The notes below the pieces were generated by a model. That model was not told the DNA's origin and ran no database searches. It saw only the letters and a program-made list of their open reading frames with translations. Below are positions 34,446 through 42,757 of a stretch of DNA of 64,000 bases, in pieces. The stretch is from QYOJ01 sp964616825 (GTDB taxonomy: Bacteria; Bacteroidota; Bacteroidia; Bacteroidales; FEN-979), in the NCBI GenBank assembly GCA_964616825.1, contig CAZTSX010000002.1, forward strand, positions 151,248 through 215,247. Reading direction: 5' to 3'. How positions within the stretch are numbered: the stretch's first letter is position 1; every line of letters starts with the position of its first letter. The translations under genes and the position numbers were made by a program.

Positions 34446-35777
34446 ATGGCAATAATCGCAATCGTCGGTCGCCCAAACGTGGGAAAATCCACCCTTTTTA
34501 ACCGTCTCGTCGGCAGGAGGGATGCTATCGTAGATCCTTCCAGCGGGGTTACCCGCGATCGTCACTACGGCAAATCTGACTGGAACGGAGTGGAGTTTTC
34601 GGTGATAGATACCGGAGGCTACGTGGATGACTCGGGTGATGTATTCGAGGAGGAGATCAAGAAACAGGTGCGGCTGGCTATTGAGGAAGCCGACTGCATC
34701 CTTTTTATGGTAGATGCCCGGGAAGGCCTTTCCGGCATGGATGAAGATGTTGCAGCTGTACTGAGACGATCCGAAAAACCTGTGTTCCTGGTCGTGAATA
34801 AAGTGGATACCCATAAACAGCTCCATGAAGTGTCGGAATTCTACAAACTGGGCCTGGGCGACCTCTACAGCATCTCCGCGATCACAGGCAGCGGCACCGG
34901 CGAACTGCTGGATGCCATGGTAGCAGCCATTTCCCCGGAAGTACGGACGGGGCATGCCCCGTCCCCACAGCATGCCTCGTCCCTACAGGAAATGCCCCGT
35001 ATCGCCATCGTCGGCCGGCCCAATGCAGGCAAATCGTCGCTGGTGAATCTGCTGCTGGGAGATGACCGGACGATCGTCACACCCGTACCGGGAACCACAC
35101 GCGATTCGATCCATTCACATTATAAAAACTTCGGGCTCGATTTTTTATTGATCGATACCGCCGGAATCCGCAAGAAGGCAAAAGTAAAGGAGGATGTTGA
35201 GTTTTATTCAGTGATGAGGGCTGTGCGTTCGATCGAACACAGCGATGTCTGTATCCTGATGGTGGATGCTGAACGGGGCTTTGAGGTCCAGGACATCAAC
35301 ATATTCTCCCTGATTACCCAAAACCATAAAGGAGTAGTGATCCTGGTCAATAAATGGGATTTGATCGAAAAGAAGACCAATACACACAAGGAATTTGAAG
35401 AATATATCCGCGAACGCATTGCCCCTTTCAGGGATGTTCCCATCATATTTACCTCCGTAACCCAGAAACAAAGGGTCTTCAAGGCAGTGGAGACAGCCAT
35501 AGAGGTTTACAGACGCAGAACTGAAAAAATCCCGACACGAAAACTGAATGACGTCATGTTGCCGATCATTCAGCAAAAACCGCCACCAAAGGTCAAAGAT
35601 AAGATTGTCAAAATCAAATACATCACCCAGTTGCCTAAGTCCTATCCGATATTTATCTTTTTTTGTAACCATCCTCAATACGTAAAAGAGTCTTATCAAC
35701 GTTTTCTAGAAAACCGCCTCCGGGAATACTTCAATCTTACAGGAGTTTCCCTGGAGATCTTCTTCAGACAAAAGTGA
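34446..35777 (+). CDS. der: GTPase Der (EngA) with a repeat-derived linker
   Basis: 443 residues from the ATG at 34446 (a TTG lies 6 bases upstream). A double-GTPase needed for 50S assembly. G domain 1: GRPNVGKSTLFN, DTGGYVDD, NKVD. G domain 2: GRPNAGKSSLVN, DTAGIRKKAKV, NKWD. A C-terminal KH-like domain follows (YPIFIFFCNHPQYVKESYQR). The linker between the two G domains contains RTGHAPSPQHASSLQE, encoded by a perfect 20-bp palindrome plus a half copy (34945-34988), which looks like a REP-type insertion kept in frame. Confidence 0.97.
   Translation: MAIIAIVGRPNVGKSTLFNRLVGRRDAIVDPSSGVTRDRHYGKSDWNGVEFSVIDTGGYVDDSGDVFEEEIKKQVRLAIEEADCILFMVDAREGLSGMDEDVAAVLRRSEKPVFLVVNKVDTHKQLHEVSEFYKLGLGDLYSISAITGSGTGELLDAMVAAISPEVRTGHAPSPQHASSLQEMPRIAIVGRPNAGKSSLVNLLLGDDRTIVTPVPGTTRDSIHSHYKNFGLDFLLIDTAGIRKKAKVKEDVEFYSVMRAVRSIEHSDVCILMVDAERGFEVQDINIFSLITQNHKGVVILVNKWDLIEKKTNTHKEFEEYIRERIAPFRDVPIIFTSVTQKQRVFKAVETAIEVYRRRTEKIPTRKLNDVMLPIIQQKPPPKVKDKIVKIKYITQLPKSYPIFIFFCNHPQYVKESYQRFLENRLREYFNLTGVSLEIFFRQK
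34945..34988. repeat. REP-like palindrome in the Der linker
   Basis: 34945-34964 is a perfect 20-base palindrome (GGACGGGGCATGCCCCGTCC). It is followed by a second, slightly different right half, CATGCCTCGTCCCTACAG. The unit TAGGGACGAGGCATGCCTCGTCC implied by this is typical of dispersed bacterial REP elements. Confidence 0.8.
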
Positions 35778-35780
35778 TCC

Positions 35781-36173
35781 ATGGAAGAGATCAAACGGAT
35801 TGATAAATGGTTATGGGAGGTGCGAATCTTCAAAACCCGCAACCAGGCTGCAATGGCGTGCCGGGCAGGAAAAGTACAAATTGCCGGCCAGGTTGTCAAA
35901 CCTTCACGGGAACTTCAGCCCGGAGATGAGATTACATTTTACCGGAATCCGATCAAAAGAACCTTCCGGGTCATCGGTTTTCCAAGGAGCAGGGTAGGAG
36001 CCAGACTGGTTCCCGGGTACATGGAGGAGATTACACCTCCGGAGGAGTTCCGGAAACTGAAGATGATCAAGGAGATGAACTATGAGTCCAGAGACCGGGG
36101 AGAAGGACGGCCAACAAAAAGGCAGCGTCGTGATATTGAAGAGTTGAAGAGATTGTGGAAGAATAGGAGATGA
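35781..36173 (+). CDS. S4-domain RNA-binding protein (Hsp15/HslR-like)
   Basis: 130 residues. The N-terminal S4 fold is clear (RIDKWLWEVRIFKTRNQAAMACRAGKVQIAGQVVKPSRELQPGDEI), and the C-terminal half is very basic (GRPTKRQRRDIEELKRLWKNRR). This is the Hsp15 arrangement; Hsp15 binds the 50S subunit carrying a stalled nascent chain. It sits 3 bases after der, another 50S factor, and its stop overlaps the tonB start (ATGA), so translation is coupled. Confidence 0.88.
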   Translation: MEEIKRIDKWLWEVRIFKTRNQAAMACRAGKVQIAGQVVKPSRELQPGDEITFYRNPIKRTFRVIGFPRSRVGARLVPGYMEEITPPEEFRKLKMIKEMNYESRDRGEGRPTKRQRRDIEELKRLWKNRR

Positions 36174-36964
36174 GATCTGATAGAATATATACCAACTCAC
36201 TGCTCGAGCTTGTATTCCAGTACAGGAATAAGGACTATGGATCATACCAGCTCCAAAAAAGATATCCCAAAACACTACTGATCTCTGGTATCATTGGCAT
36301 CACGGTTATCCTCCTGGTTGTAATCATCCCTTTCTTTATCTATATGGTACATAACCTGAACTCCGATTTTAATGAAGAGTTTATCTACGAGGTTGAATAT
36401 ATTCCGTTTGCTCCTCCCGAGAACCTTGAACTGGTTGAACTGGCTAAAGCTCACGCCGAGATGCCGGATGAGCCACAGGTAGCACCTATTGTCTCCGATA
36501 CCATTACCCCGGAGGAGGAGAAGAAACCGTTAGTACCCGGTACAGAAGAAAAGGATAATAACCCGGAAGATGCAGATACTGCATCATACGGCACAGGTGG
36601 AGATGAAATTGGCCGTCAGCCCGGAACCGATACGGCTGTGTCCACCACAATCGATGTCTATCCCCAATATCCGGGAGGTGTGGAAGCCAGATTGTATTAC
36701 CTCCGCAGGCACGTTGCCTACCCGAAAGAAGCCGTTGATAAAGGCATCTCCGGAGTGGTGATGGTGATCTTTGTGATCGAAGCAGATGGGAGCATCACCA
36801 ACGTAGATATCGTTCAAGGCATAGGCGGGGGATGTGATAAAGAAGCCATCCGAGTGACCAGGGGGATGCCCAAATGGGCTCCGGGAAAACGAAGCGGAAG
36901 GCCGGTACGGGTAATGGTGAAGATGCCGATCGTATTCCGGTTACCCAACCGTCCGGCATCTTAG
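36170..36964 (+). CDS. tonB: Energy transducer TonB
   Basis: 264 residues. A cytoplasmic N-terminus of Bacteroidota type (LVFQYRNKDYGSYQLQKRY) is followed by one membrane helix (about residues 40-65), an acidic, Pro-rich periplasmic spacer (about 85-160), and the TonB C-terminal domain. That domain reads YPQYPGGVEARLYYLRRHVAYPKEAV, then GVVMVIFVIEADGSITNVDI and PKWAPGKRSGRPVRVMVKMPIVF. It couples the proton motive force to outer-membrane receptors. The ATG overlaps the stop of the upstream S4 gene by 4 bases. Confidence 0.94.
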   Translation: MRSDRIYTNSLLELVFQYRNKDYGSYQLQKRYPKTLLISGIIGITVILLVVIIPFFIYMVHNLNSDFNEEFIYEVEYIPFAPPENLELVELAKAHAEMPDEPQVAPIVSDTITPEEEKKPLVPGTEEKDNNPEDADTASYGTGGDEIGRQPGTDTAVSTTIDVYPQYPGGVEARLYYLRRHVAYPKEAVDKGISGVVMVIFVIEADGSITNVDIVQGIGGGCDKEAIRVTRGMPKWAPGKRSGRPVRVMVKMPIVFRLPNRPAS

Positions 36965-36967
36965 GGC

Positions 36968-36994
36968 AAAAAAAAGCAGCCTGTGAAGGCTGCT
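36968..36994 (-). terminator. Terminator of the small Cys/Lys-rich gene
   Basis: On the minus strand AGCAGCCT-TCAC-AGGCTGCT (8-bp stem) is followed by eight Ts. It lies 23 bases after that gene's stop and faces the tonB 3' end, so it may act both ways. Confidence 0.88.
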
Positions 36995-37016
36995 CTGAAA
37001 TGTATGGTTGATAATT

Positions 37017-37250
37017 TTATTTATCATCCGGATCGCTCTTGGCATGTTTCTTTGCCTTCTTACCGTGTGCGCAACAACTACTCTTCTTTGCAGAGGAGCA
37101 TTTCTTTACATGGGCACATTCTTTGGATGCTTTTTTTGTCTGCTCAGTTTTGGCGGGATGTCCTTTTTTGACAGGCTTTTGAGGTTCCTGGGCGAAAGTT
37201 AATCCTGCAAATAAAAACAATGCGGACAGTAAAATAGCTGCTCTTTTCAT
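37017..37250 (-). CDS. Small exported Cys/His/Lys-rich protein
   Basis: 77 residues. The signal peptide MKRAAILLSALFLFAGLTFA is followed by a mature peptide of about 57 residues that is ~30% Lys. It has five Cys (ECAHVKKC, SSCCAHGKK) and several His, including two CAH motifs. Such a composition suggests metal binding or thiol chemistry in the periplasm, but no known family is recognised. It has its own promoter and a strong terminator, so it is a real single-gene unit. Confidence 0.8.
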   Translation of the reverse strand: MKRAAILLSALFLFAGLTFAQEPQKPVKKGHPAKTEQTKKASKECAHVKKCSSAKKSSCCAHGKKAKKHAKSDPDDK

Positions 37251-37296
37251 ATTAATAATGGTTTTAATGTTAAACGTAGATTTCTTTTAGATAACG

Positions 37297-37304
37297 CAAA
37301 AATA
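37297..37304 (-). promoter_or_regulatory. -7 element TATTTTTG of the Cys/Lys-rich gene
   Basis: It matches the consensus on the minus strand, 46 bases before the ATG at 37250. No -33 element is evident. Confidence 0.55.
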
Positions 37305-37348
37305 TGAAAATAATTATATATATGAGTTGATAATTGAAAAAAACAATC

Positions 37349-38457
37349 CTATTTGCCTTTTCCAAAAACTGCATCCCTGACGATGGCTTGAAGGGTAGCC
37401 TTTTCAAATGGCTTACCGATGTAATGCGTACATCCTTGTGCAATTAATTTCTCCCGGTCACCAATCATCGTATAACCCGTCACAGCAATGATTGGTGTAT
37501 TTTCATATCCCGGAATACGCTTGATCATCCTGGTCGCCTGGATTCCATCCATCCCGGCTCCCAGATTGATATCCATCAAGATACCGTCATACCTTTTCTT
37601 TTTCGCCATTCGCAAGGCTGAGTCCCCATCGAAAGCATGATCCATCTTGTAATGTGGTTTCAGGAAAAGTTCAATCAGGTTCTTATTGACCAGGTTGTCT
37701 TCTACCAGCAGAATTACCGGACTTTTAGTTGATTTCTTGATGGGGGTTGGAGTCAGAACCGTATCAATCTCTTCAGGTTTGATCTTATGGGTTTTTGCTT
37801 TTTTTGAAGTGGGAAGCCAGATCGTGAAAGCAGATCCCTTGCCAATTTCACTCTCCAGGGTGATCTTTCCTTTCAACAGGTCACATGTTTTTTTACTGAT
37901 TGTAAGTCCAAGTCCGCTTCCCTGAAATTTTCGGTTATATCCTTCACTCACCTGGCGAAACTCATGATAGATCAATTCAAAGAAATCCTTATCAATCCCA
38001 ATGCCTGTATCTTTAATCCGTATGGTTTGCCATTTGACATCATTTTCCATAATCATCCTGGAGGTGATGATGACCTTCCCTTTCTCCGTAAACTTTATTG
38101 CGTTGTCAAGGATCCTTTGGAGAAGTTGCTTGAACAGCATCTGGTCTGTATAAGCAGTCACATCCTCAGGTAAATCCATAGACAGGGTAATCGTTTTCTC
38201 ATCCGCCTTATCCTTGAATGCTTGATATACATTTTTTATTGCTGAATTCAGATTGGTGTTTTTAAGAAGGATAGTCACTTTACCAGCCTGAAGTTGTGAG
38301 AGGGTGATGATGGAATCCAGGGTGGACATGAGCCGTTGCCCCGAAAAATGAATGTTCTCCACCATCGGAAGGTATTCGGTGTCTCTCAGGTCATCCTGCA
38401 GAAGTTCCGAGAATCCGAGGATCCCATTCAGCGGAGTACGTAACTCGTGACTGATAT
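37349..38457 (-). pseudogene. Hybrid histidine kinase 3' part (HisKA-HATPase-REC), start lost
   Basis: The frame carries the H-box NISHELRTPLNGILG (His codon 38447-38449), then an HATPase (DNAIKFTEKG, DTGIGIDKDFF, GSGLGLTISKKT) and a C-terminal receiver (LVEDNLVNKN, Asp in ILMDINLGAGMDG, Lys in YIGKPFE). No start codon precedes the H-box in this frame; the first ATG (38365) lies after it and would give a kinase without its His. Upstream, in another frame, the receiver gene at 38428-38901 ends in what looks like the first residues of a PAS domain. The simplest reading is one REC-PAS-HisKA-HATPase-REC gene with a frame-breaking deletion near 38455-38475. Confidence 0.75.
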
Positions 38458-38901
38458 TCGTATCATGAGAATTGCCTCAAACGCCGTTTCAAATACAGCA
38501 TGGTATTTGATTTCACTTCGCCGGATCATCTCGTGTGTTTTGTTTATTCGTTTAGTGATCCGTGAGATGAGCTCATCAAAATCGATGGGTTTGGTGATAT
38601 AATCATCCACACCCATCTTCATGGCCAGAAGGATATCTTCCCGCTCCGTTTTCGCTGTCATAAAGATAAACGGGATCAACGAGGCGGATATCTCACTTTT
38701 TAGCTTTTTAAGAACGTCATACCCACTCATGACAGGCATTAGGATATCGCACAAGATCAAATCGGGGAGGTGCTTAAGAGCCATCTCAATGCCCGCTTTA
38801 CCATTATTGGCCAGAATAACATTAAATCCTTCTTCTTTCAAAAAGTCACTGACACTCTCCAGGAGGATCATATCATCTTCAATAACTAGAATTGTGTTCA
38901 T
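38428..38901 (-). CDS. Response-regulator receiver domain (5' part of a broken hybrid kinase)
   Basis: 157 residues. A complete receiver: acidic pair in VIEDDMILLE, phospho-acceptor Asp in LILCDILMPVMSG, Thr in FIFMTAKTE and Lys in DYITKPIDF. After residue ~125 the chain reads RRSEIKYHAVFETAFEAILMI, the start of a PAS domain, and then runs out of frame and stops (SVTSYVLR). The receiver alone could still work as a single-domain regulator. It overlaps the upstream sensor kinase gene by 23 bases and is in the same operon. Confidence 0.8.
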   Translation of the reverse strand: MNTILVIEDDMILLESVSDFLKEEGFNVILANNGKAGIEMALKHLPDLILCDILMPVMSGYDVLKKLKSEISASLIPFIFMTAKTEREDILLAMKMGVDDYITKPIDFDELISRITKRINKTHEMIRRSEIKYHAVFETAFEAILMIRISVTSYVLR

Positions 38902-40033
38902 CTCTGTTGATTATGGTTGATTTGACTGGAAGTTTTACTTCAACATTAGTACCGGCGTTTTCTGTACTCCTGATTTGAATGGAACCCTCTAACAGGTCGA
39001 CACATCGCTTTACGATAGCCAAACCCAGGCCACTGCCAGGATAATCTCCACTGTTTTGCCCACGGATAAAAGGTTCCCAGATATGCTCCAGATCGCGTTG
39101 TGGGATACCAATCCCCTGATCGGAAATCACGATCTCAATGTAGTTGTTATCACGTGTAATTTTCACATTGACCGGGTTTTTCTCCGGATTGAATTTCCAG
39201 GCATTGATAATCAGATGTGACAGAATCTGACGGAGGAGTTCCTTATCGGATGTGATATGAGGTGTTTCCTCATTAACATTGATTTCTAAATTCAGTGGCA
39301 GTTCTGAATTTTTTTTCAACTCATCAATGAGATCCACGATGAAATGTTTGAGCTGAAACTCTTCCGGGTAAACAAATAACCGGCCGCTTTGATCTTTGGA
39401 GAGTAATGTGATCTCTTCCAGCAGGTTGATCATGATTTGGATTCCCTCCTGTATTCGCTTGAGAACCACGGTCTTCTTCTTATGTGGCCATTTATCCTCA
39501 TAGCGGTGAAGGAGCTGAATATTGCTTGAGATTGCAGCCAGTGGCGTCCGGAATTCATGGGAAACGAGGGAGATAAATTGTGACTTGATCCGGTTAGCCT
39601 CCTGCTGTTTGTTCAGAGATTGGGTGATCTCTATCTTGGATTCCTTCAGGTGAGCTTCGGATTGGGCCACCTCTTCCAGCGCCTTGCTCTTATCTGAAAT
39701 CACTGTAGTCAGCTCCCTGGTTTGTTCAAAGAACTGCTGCAGTAACACACCAATACGGCCGATCTCATCCCGGCGGCGGGTAATGTCATTCACCAGATCC
39801 GGATTGTTCAGGGAGAGACTCTTCGCGATCAGATTTAGCGGTTTGATGATCCATAAATGGACGGCTACAACAAACAGACCAAGCAGCACAATGAACCGCA
39901 GGATTGACAGCGCAGTCCAAAATGGAAAAGGCAACCATGCAAGCACGTCACCGCGAATGATAAACAGGTTCGGAATGATCGTTATCGCAAACGCCACCAA
40001 AAAGACGATCAGGAACTTGTTCTTGATCTTCAT
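38879..40033 (-). CDS. Membrane sensor histidine kinase (TM-HAMP-HisKA-HATPase)
   Basis: 384 residues. Two membrane helices (about 7-26 and 38-64) enclose only a very short extracytoplasmic loop, so no classical ligand domain is present. HAMP (IIKPLNLIAKSL) and a coiled coil lead to the H-box SLVSHEFRTPLAAISSN. The HATPase has NAWKFNP, DQGIGIPQRDL and GSGLGLAIVKRC. With so small an outer loop it may sense a membrane or cytoplasmic signal. Its likely partner is the overlapping receiver gene downstream. Confidence 0.92.
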   Translation of the reverse strand: MKIKNKFLIVFLVAFAITIIPNLFIIRGDVLAWLPFPFWTALSILRFIVLLGLFVVAVHLWIIKPLNLIAKSLSLNNPDLVNDITRRRDEIGRIGVLLQQFFEQTRELTTVISDKSKALEEVAQSEAHLKESKIEITQSLNKQQEANRIKSQFISLVSHEFRTPLAAISSNIQLLHRYEDKWPHKKKTVVLKRIQEGIQIMINLLEEITLLSKDQSGRLFVYPEEFQLKHFIVDLIDELKKNSELPLNLEINVNEETPHITSDKELLRQILSHLIINAWKFNPEKNPVNVKITRDNNYIEIVISDQGIGIPQRDLEHIWEPFIRGQNSGDYPGSGLGLAIVKRCVDLLEGSIQIRSTENAGTNVEVKLPVKSTIINRDEHNSSY

Positions 40034-40052
40034 ACACCATATTTATACCCTC

Positions 40053-40060
40053 AAATATAT
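40053..40060 (-). promoter_or_regulatory. -7 element TATATTTG of the sensor kinase operon
   Basis: A consensus match on the minus strand, 19 bases before the ATG at 40033. Confidence 0.6.
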
Positions 40061-40061
40061 T

Positions 40062-40094
40062 GATAATCAGGCCGTTTTCCTACTGATAATCAGG
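40062..40094. repeat. Two TGATAATCAGG sites, 22 bp apart
   Basis: Identical 11-mers start at 40062 and 40084, two helical turns apart and just upstream of the -7 element of the kinase operon. Each contains the near-palindrome TGATAATCA. A regulator-binding pair is possible. Confidence 0.45.
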
Positions 40095-40198
40095 TTGTTT
40101 AGCATATGTAGGCATATCCTGGGCGACCGTGCACATTTTGACAGTATCTGTGTGAAGAATTGGGGAGAAAAGTAGAAGATTCTTGTGCTGGTGTCCGG

Positions 40199-40651
40199 TT
40201 ATTCCCGGTTTTTTGTGTCGATAAAGATGGTAACCGGTCCGTCATTCACCAGGGAGACCTCCATCATGGCGCCAAAATCACCAGTCTGAATCCGTTTTCC
40301 GGTTTGGGATTCCAGGCTTGCAACAAACTGGTTGTATAACGGGATAGCTACTTCAGGCCGGGCAGCCCGGATGTAAGAAGGGCGGTTCCCTTTTTTAGTA
40401 CTGGCGTGAAGGGTAAACTGACTGACAACAAGGATATCACCTCCCGCCTCCTCAATAGAGCAATTCATGATCCCTTCAGCATCAGGGAATATACGCAGCC
40501 TTATGATCTTCCCGGCCAACCATTCTATATCTTCTGTATCATCAGCCTCTTCGATACCCAATAATATCAACAATCCGTTGTTGATGGAAGCTACGATCTC
40601 CCCGCCAATGTTTACAGAAGAGCGATTGACACGTTGAATGACTGCACGCAT
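40199..40651 (-). CDS. dtd: D-aminoacyl-tRNA deacylase
   Basis: 150 residues. It hydrolyses D-aminoacyl-tRNAs (and Gly-tRNA-Ala) to protect translation. Signature motifs are present: MRAVIQRVNRSSV, the catalytic SQFTL(H) block and the cross-subunit NDGPVT near the C-terminus. Length is standard. It is divergent from pdxJ, with an 8-bp tandem repeat in the gap. Confidence 0.96.
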   Translation of the reverse strand: MRAVIQRVNRSSVNIGGEIVASINNGLLILLGIEEADDTEDIEWLAGKIIRLRIFPDAEGIMNCSIEEAGGDILVVSQFTLHASTKKGNRPSYIRAARPEVAIPLYNQFVASLESQTGKRIQTGDFGAMMEVSLVNDGPVTIFIDTKNRE

Positions 40652-40668
40652 GTTATTTGGGGTATATT

Positions 40669-40716
40669 TATCCAGTTATCCAGTTATCAAGTTATCCAGA
40701 TATCCAGTTATCCAGC
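40669..40716. repeat. 8-bp tandem array (TATCCAGT x6)
   Basis: Six consecutive units: TATCCAGT, TATCCAGT, TATCAAGT, TATCCAGA, TATCCAGT, TATCCAGC. The array fills the intergenic space between dtd and pdxJ and ends 12 bases before the pdxJ -7 element. Confidence 0.95.
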
Positions 40717-40727
40717 AACAAATTTAG

Positions 40728-40735
40728 TAGTTTTG
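40728..40735 (+). promoter_or_regulatory. pdxJ -7 element TAGTTTTG
   Basis: A consensus match 16 bases before the ATG at 40752. The place where a -33 element would lie is occupied by the 8-bp repeat array. Confidence 0.6.
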
Positions 40736-40751
40736 CAGAAAATTGTCCCGA

Positions 40752-41468
40752 ATGACGAAATTAAGTGTCAACATCAATAAGATCGCTACGTTGCGGAATG
40801 CCAGAGGGGGAAATCAGCCTGATGTGATGAAAGCAGCTGTTGATTGCGAAAGGTTTGGTGCACAGGGTATCACGGTGCATCCAAGACCTGATGAACGTCA
40901 TATCCGATATCAGGATGTGATTGACCTGAAACCGATTGTGACAACAGAATTCAATATCGAAGGGTACCCGAACCGGACGTTCATGGACCTTGTAATCGGT
41001 GTGAAGCCTGCACAGGTCACCCTTGTACCGGACCCGCCTGAAGTACTTACTTCCAATGCCGGATGGGATACCATTGCGAATCAAGCGATGTTGAAGGAGA
41101 TTATTGCTGAGTTTCATACTCATGGAATCCGTACATCAATCTTTATCGAAACTGATCTGCAGATGATCGAGCAGGCAAAAGAGACAGGTACCGACAGGGT
41201 GGAACTCTATACAGAGGAGTATGCAAAGCAGTATCCGGTGAACCGCAAGGAGGCGATCAACCCGTTTGTTGAAACAGCCAGGCTTGCCAATGAACTGGGC
41301 CTGGGATTGAATGCCGGTCACGATCTGAACCTGGAGAACCTTGGATTCTTTCACCAGCAGATACCCGGGTTGCTGGAGGTATCTATTGGCCATGCGTTAA
41401 TCTGTGATGCCATATATCTGGGATTGGAAAACACAATCCAGCTCTATTTACGTCAACTTAAAGATTGA
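40752..41468 (+). CDS. pdxJ: Pyridoxine 5'-phosphate synthase
   Basis: 238 residues from the ATG at 40752 (MTKLSVNINKIATLRNARGG, the normal PdxJ N-terminus; a TTG 9 bases upstream is unlikely). It condenses 1-deoxyxylulose-5-phosphate with 3-amino-2-oxopropyl phosphate to make vitamin B6. Motifs: GITVHPRPDERHI, VTLVPDPPE, YTEEYA, and GLGLNAGHDLNLENL. The presence of pdxJ means the DXP-dependent B6 route is used. The M19 dipeptidase follows on the same strand after a short heptamer array. Confidence 0.96.
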   Translation: MTKLSVNINKIATLRNARGGNQPDVMKAAVDCERFGAQGITVHPRPDERHIRYQDVIDLKPIVTTEFNIEGYPNRTFMDLVIGVKPAQVTLVPDPPEVLTSNAGWDTIANQAMLKEIIAEFHTHGIRTSIFIETDLQMIEQAKETGTDRVELYTEEYAKQYPVNRKEAINPFVETARLANELGLGLNAGHDLNLENLGFFHQQIPGLLEVSIGHALICDAIYLGLENTIQLYLRQLKD

Positions 41469-41473
41469 TCTGC

Positions 41474-41501
41474 TTCTCGCTATTCGCCATACGCATTTCG
41501 C
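41474..41501. repeat. Short heptanucleotide array
   Basis: Four 7-base units ending in CGC: TTCTCGC, TATTCGC, CATACGC, ATTTCGC. They lie between the pdxJ stop and the dipeptidase start. Confidence 0.7.
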
Positions 41502-41518
41502 TTATTAACCCAGATAGT

Positions 41519-42754
41519 ATGAAAAAAATAATTCTTTTTATCTTCCTTATACTCCTTAATACCATTGTATTTTCTGGGGATCGGGATTCGAAAAAAAATA
41601 ATCGGAAAGCGAAAAGAATCCACGAACGGGTGCTGACGATCGACTCTCATAATGATACGCCATTACGCATGATCAGGCCAGGATTTGACTGGGGTGAACG
41701 ACATGATGCGAAAAAGGATCGGTCCCGGGTCGACCTGGTTCGAATGGAGGAAGGGGGACTGGATGGCTCATTCTTTGCGGTATTTGTCGGACAGGGCCCC
41801 CGAACGCCTGAAGGGTATGCAAAGGCCAAAAAGCGTACCATGATGATCTTCGATACCTTATTGAGTTCGATCAACAGATACCCCGATAAAGTCGGCCTTG
41901 CCCTGACACCGGAGGATGCCTATAAGCTTGAAAAAGAGGGAAAACGGATTGCTTTCATTGGAATTGAAAATGGCTACCCTGTCGGGAAGGATCTTGCCTT
42001 GATTCAAACATATTATGATAAAGGAGCTCGCTATATTACAATAGTGCATACAAGAAACAACGATATATGTGATTCCTCAACAGATACGATCGGTTATAAT
42101 GGATTGAGTGAATTCGGAACAGATGTTGTGATAGAGATGAACCGGCTGGGCATGATGATCGATGTATCGCATGCTTCCGATGCCTCTTATTACGACATTC
42201 TGAACGTAACGAAAGCGCCTGTCATCGCATCGCATTCCTGTGCACGGAAGTTGTGTGACAGCCCCCGGAACCTTGATGACGATATGCTGCGGGCTCTTGC
42301 AACAAACGGAGGGGTCATTCAGATGTGTATATTGAGTAGTTACATCAAGATCCCTGCCCCCAATCCGCCTCGTGATTCGGCCCGTGCTGCGGTCAGGAAG
42401 AAATTTCATGATTTTGAGAACCTAACTGATGAGGAGATGACGCAGGCGCGGAAAGAGTGGTATGCTATCGAAGATAAATTTCCCCGTGAACTGGCGACCG
42501 TTAGTGATGTCGTGGATCACATCGACCACATCGTAGCAGTAGCAGGAATCGATCATATTGGTATCGGAACCGATTTTGATGGTGGAGGCGGTGTATCAGG
42601 TTGTTATGACGTATCTGAAATGGGGAACATCACACTGGAACTTGTTAACCGGGATTATTCTGAAGCGGATATCCGGAAGATCTGGGGCGAAAACCTGATG
42701 CGGGTGATGAGTGATAACATACGTCTCTCTCAACAACCGCCAGAAACAAACTAA
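41519..42754 (+). CDS. Exported membrane dipeptidase, M19 family
   Basis: 411 residues from the ATG at 41519; a longer frame from TTG 41465 runs through a repeat and is rejected. Signal peptide MKKIILFIFLILLNTIVFSG. Zinc ligands of the renal-dipeptidase fold: HND in TIDSHNDTPLRM, Glu in FIGIENGYP, His in MIDVSHASD and in IASHSCARKLCDSPRNL, and Asp in IGIGTDFDGGGG. It cleaves dipeptides, with substrates such as L-Xaa-D-Xaa accepted by some members; the periplasm is the likely site. The next gene starts 3 bases after the stop. Confidence 0.93.
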   Translation: MKKIILFIFLILLNTIVFSGDRDSKKNNRKAKRIHERVLTIDSHNDTPLRMIRPGFDWGERHDAKKDRSRVDLVRMEEGGLDGSFFAVFVGQGPRTPEGYAKAKKRTMMIFDTLLSSINRYPDKVGLALTPEDAYKLEKEGKRIAFIGIENGYPVGKDLALIQTYYDKGARYITIVHTRNNDICDSSTDTIGYNGLSEFGTDVVIEMNRLGMMIDVSHASDASYYDILNVTKAPVIASHSCARKLCDSPRNLDDDMLRALATNGGVIQMCILSSYIKIPAPNPPRDSARAAVRKKFHDFENLTDEEMTQARKEWYAIEDKFPRELATVSDVVDHIDHIVAVAGIDHIGIGTDFDGGGGVSGCYDVSEMGNITLELVNRDYSEADIRKIWGENLMRVMSDNIRLSQQPPETN

Positions 42755-42757
42755 CAG

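Noticed and set aside
40669..40716. CRISPR-like repeat
   Set aside because: 8-bp direct tandem units without spacers, and no cas genes in the window.
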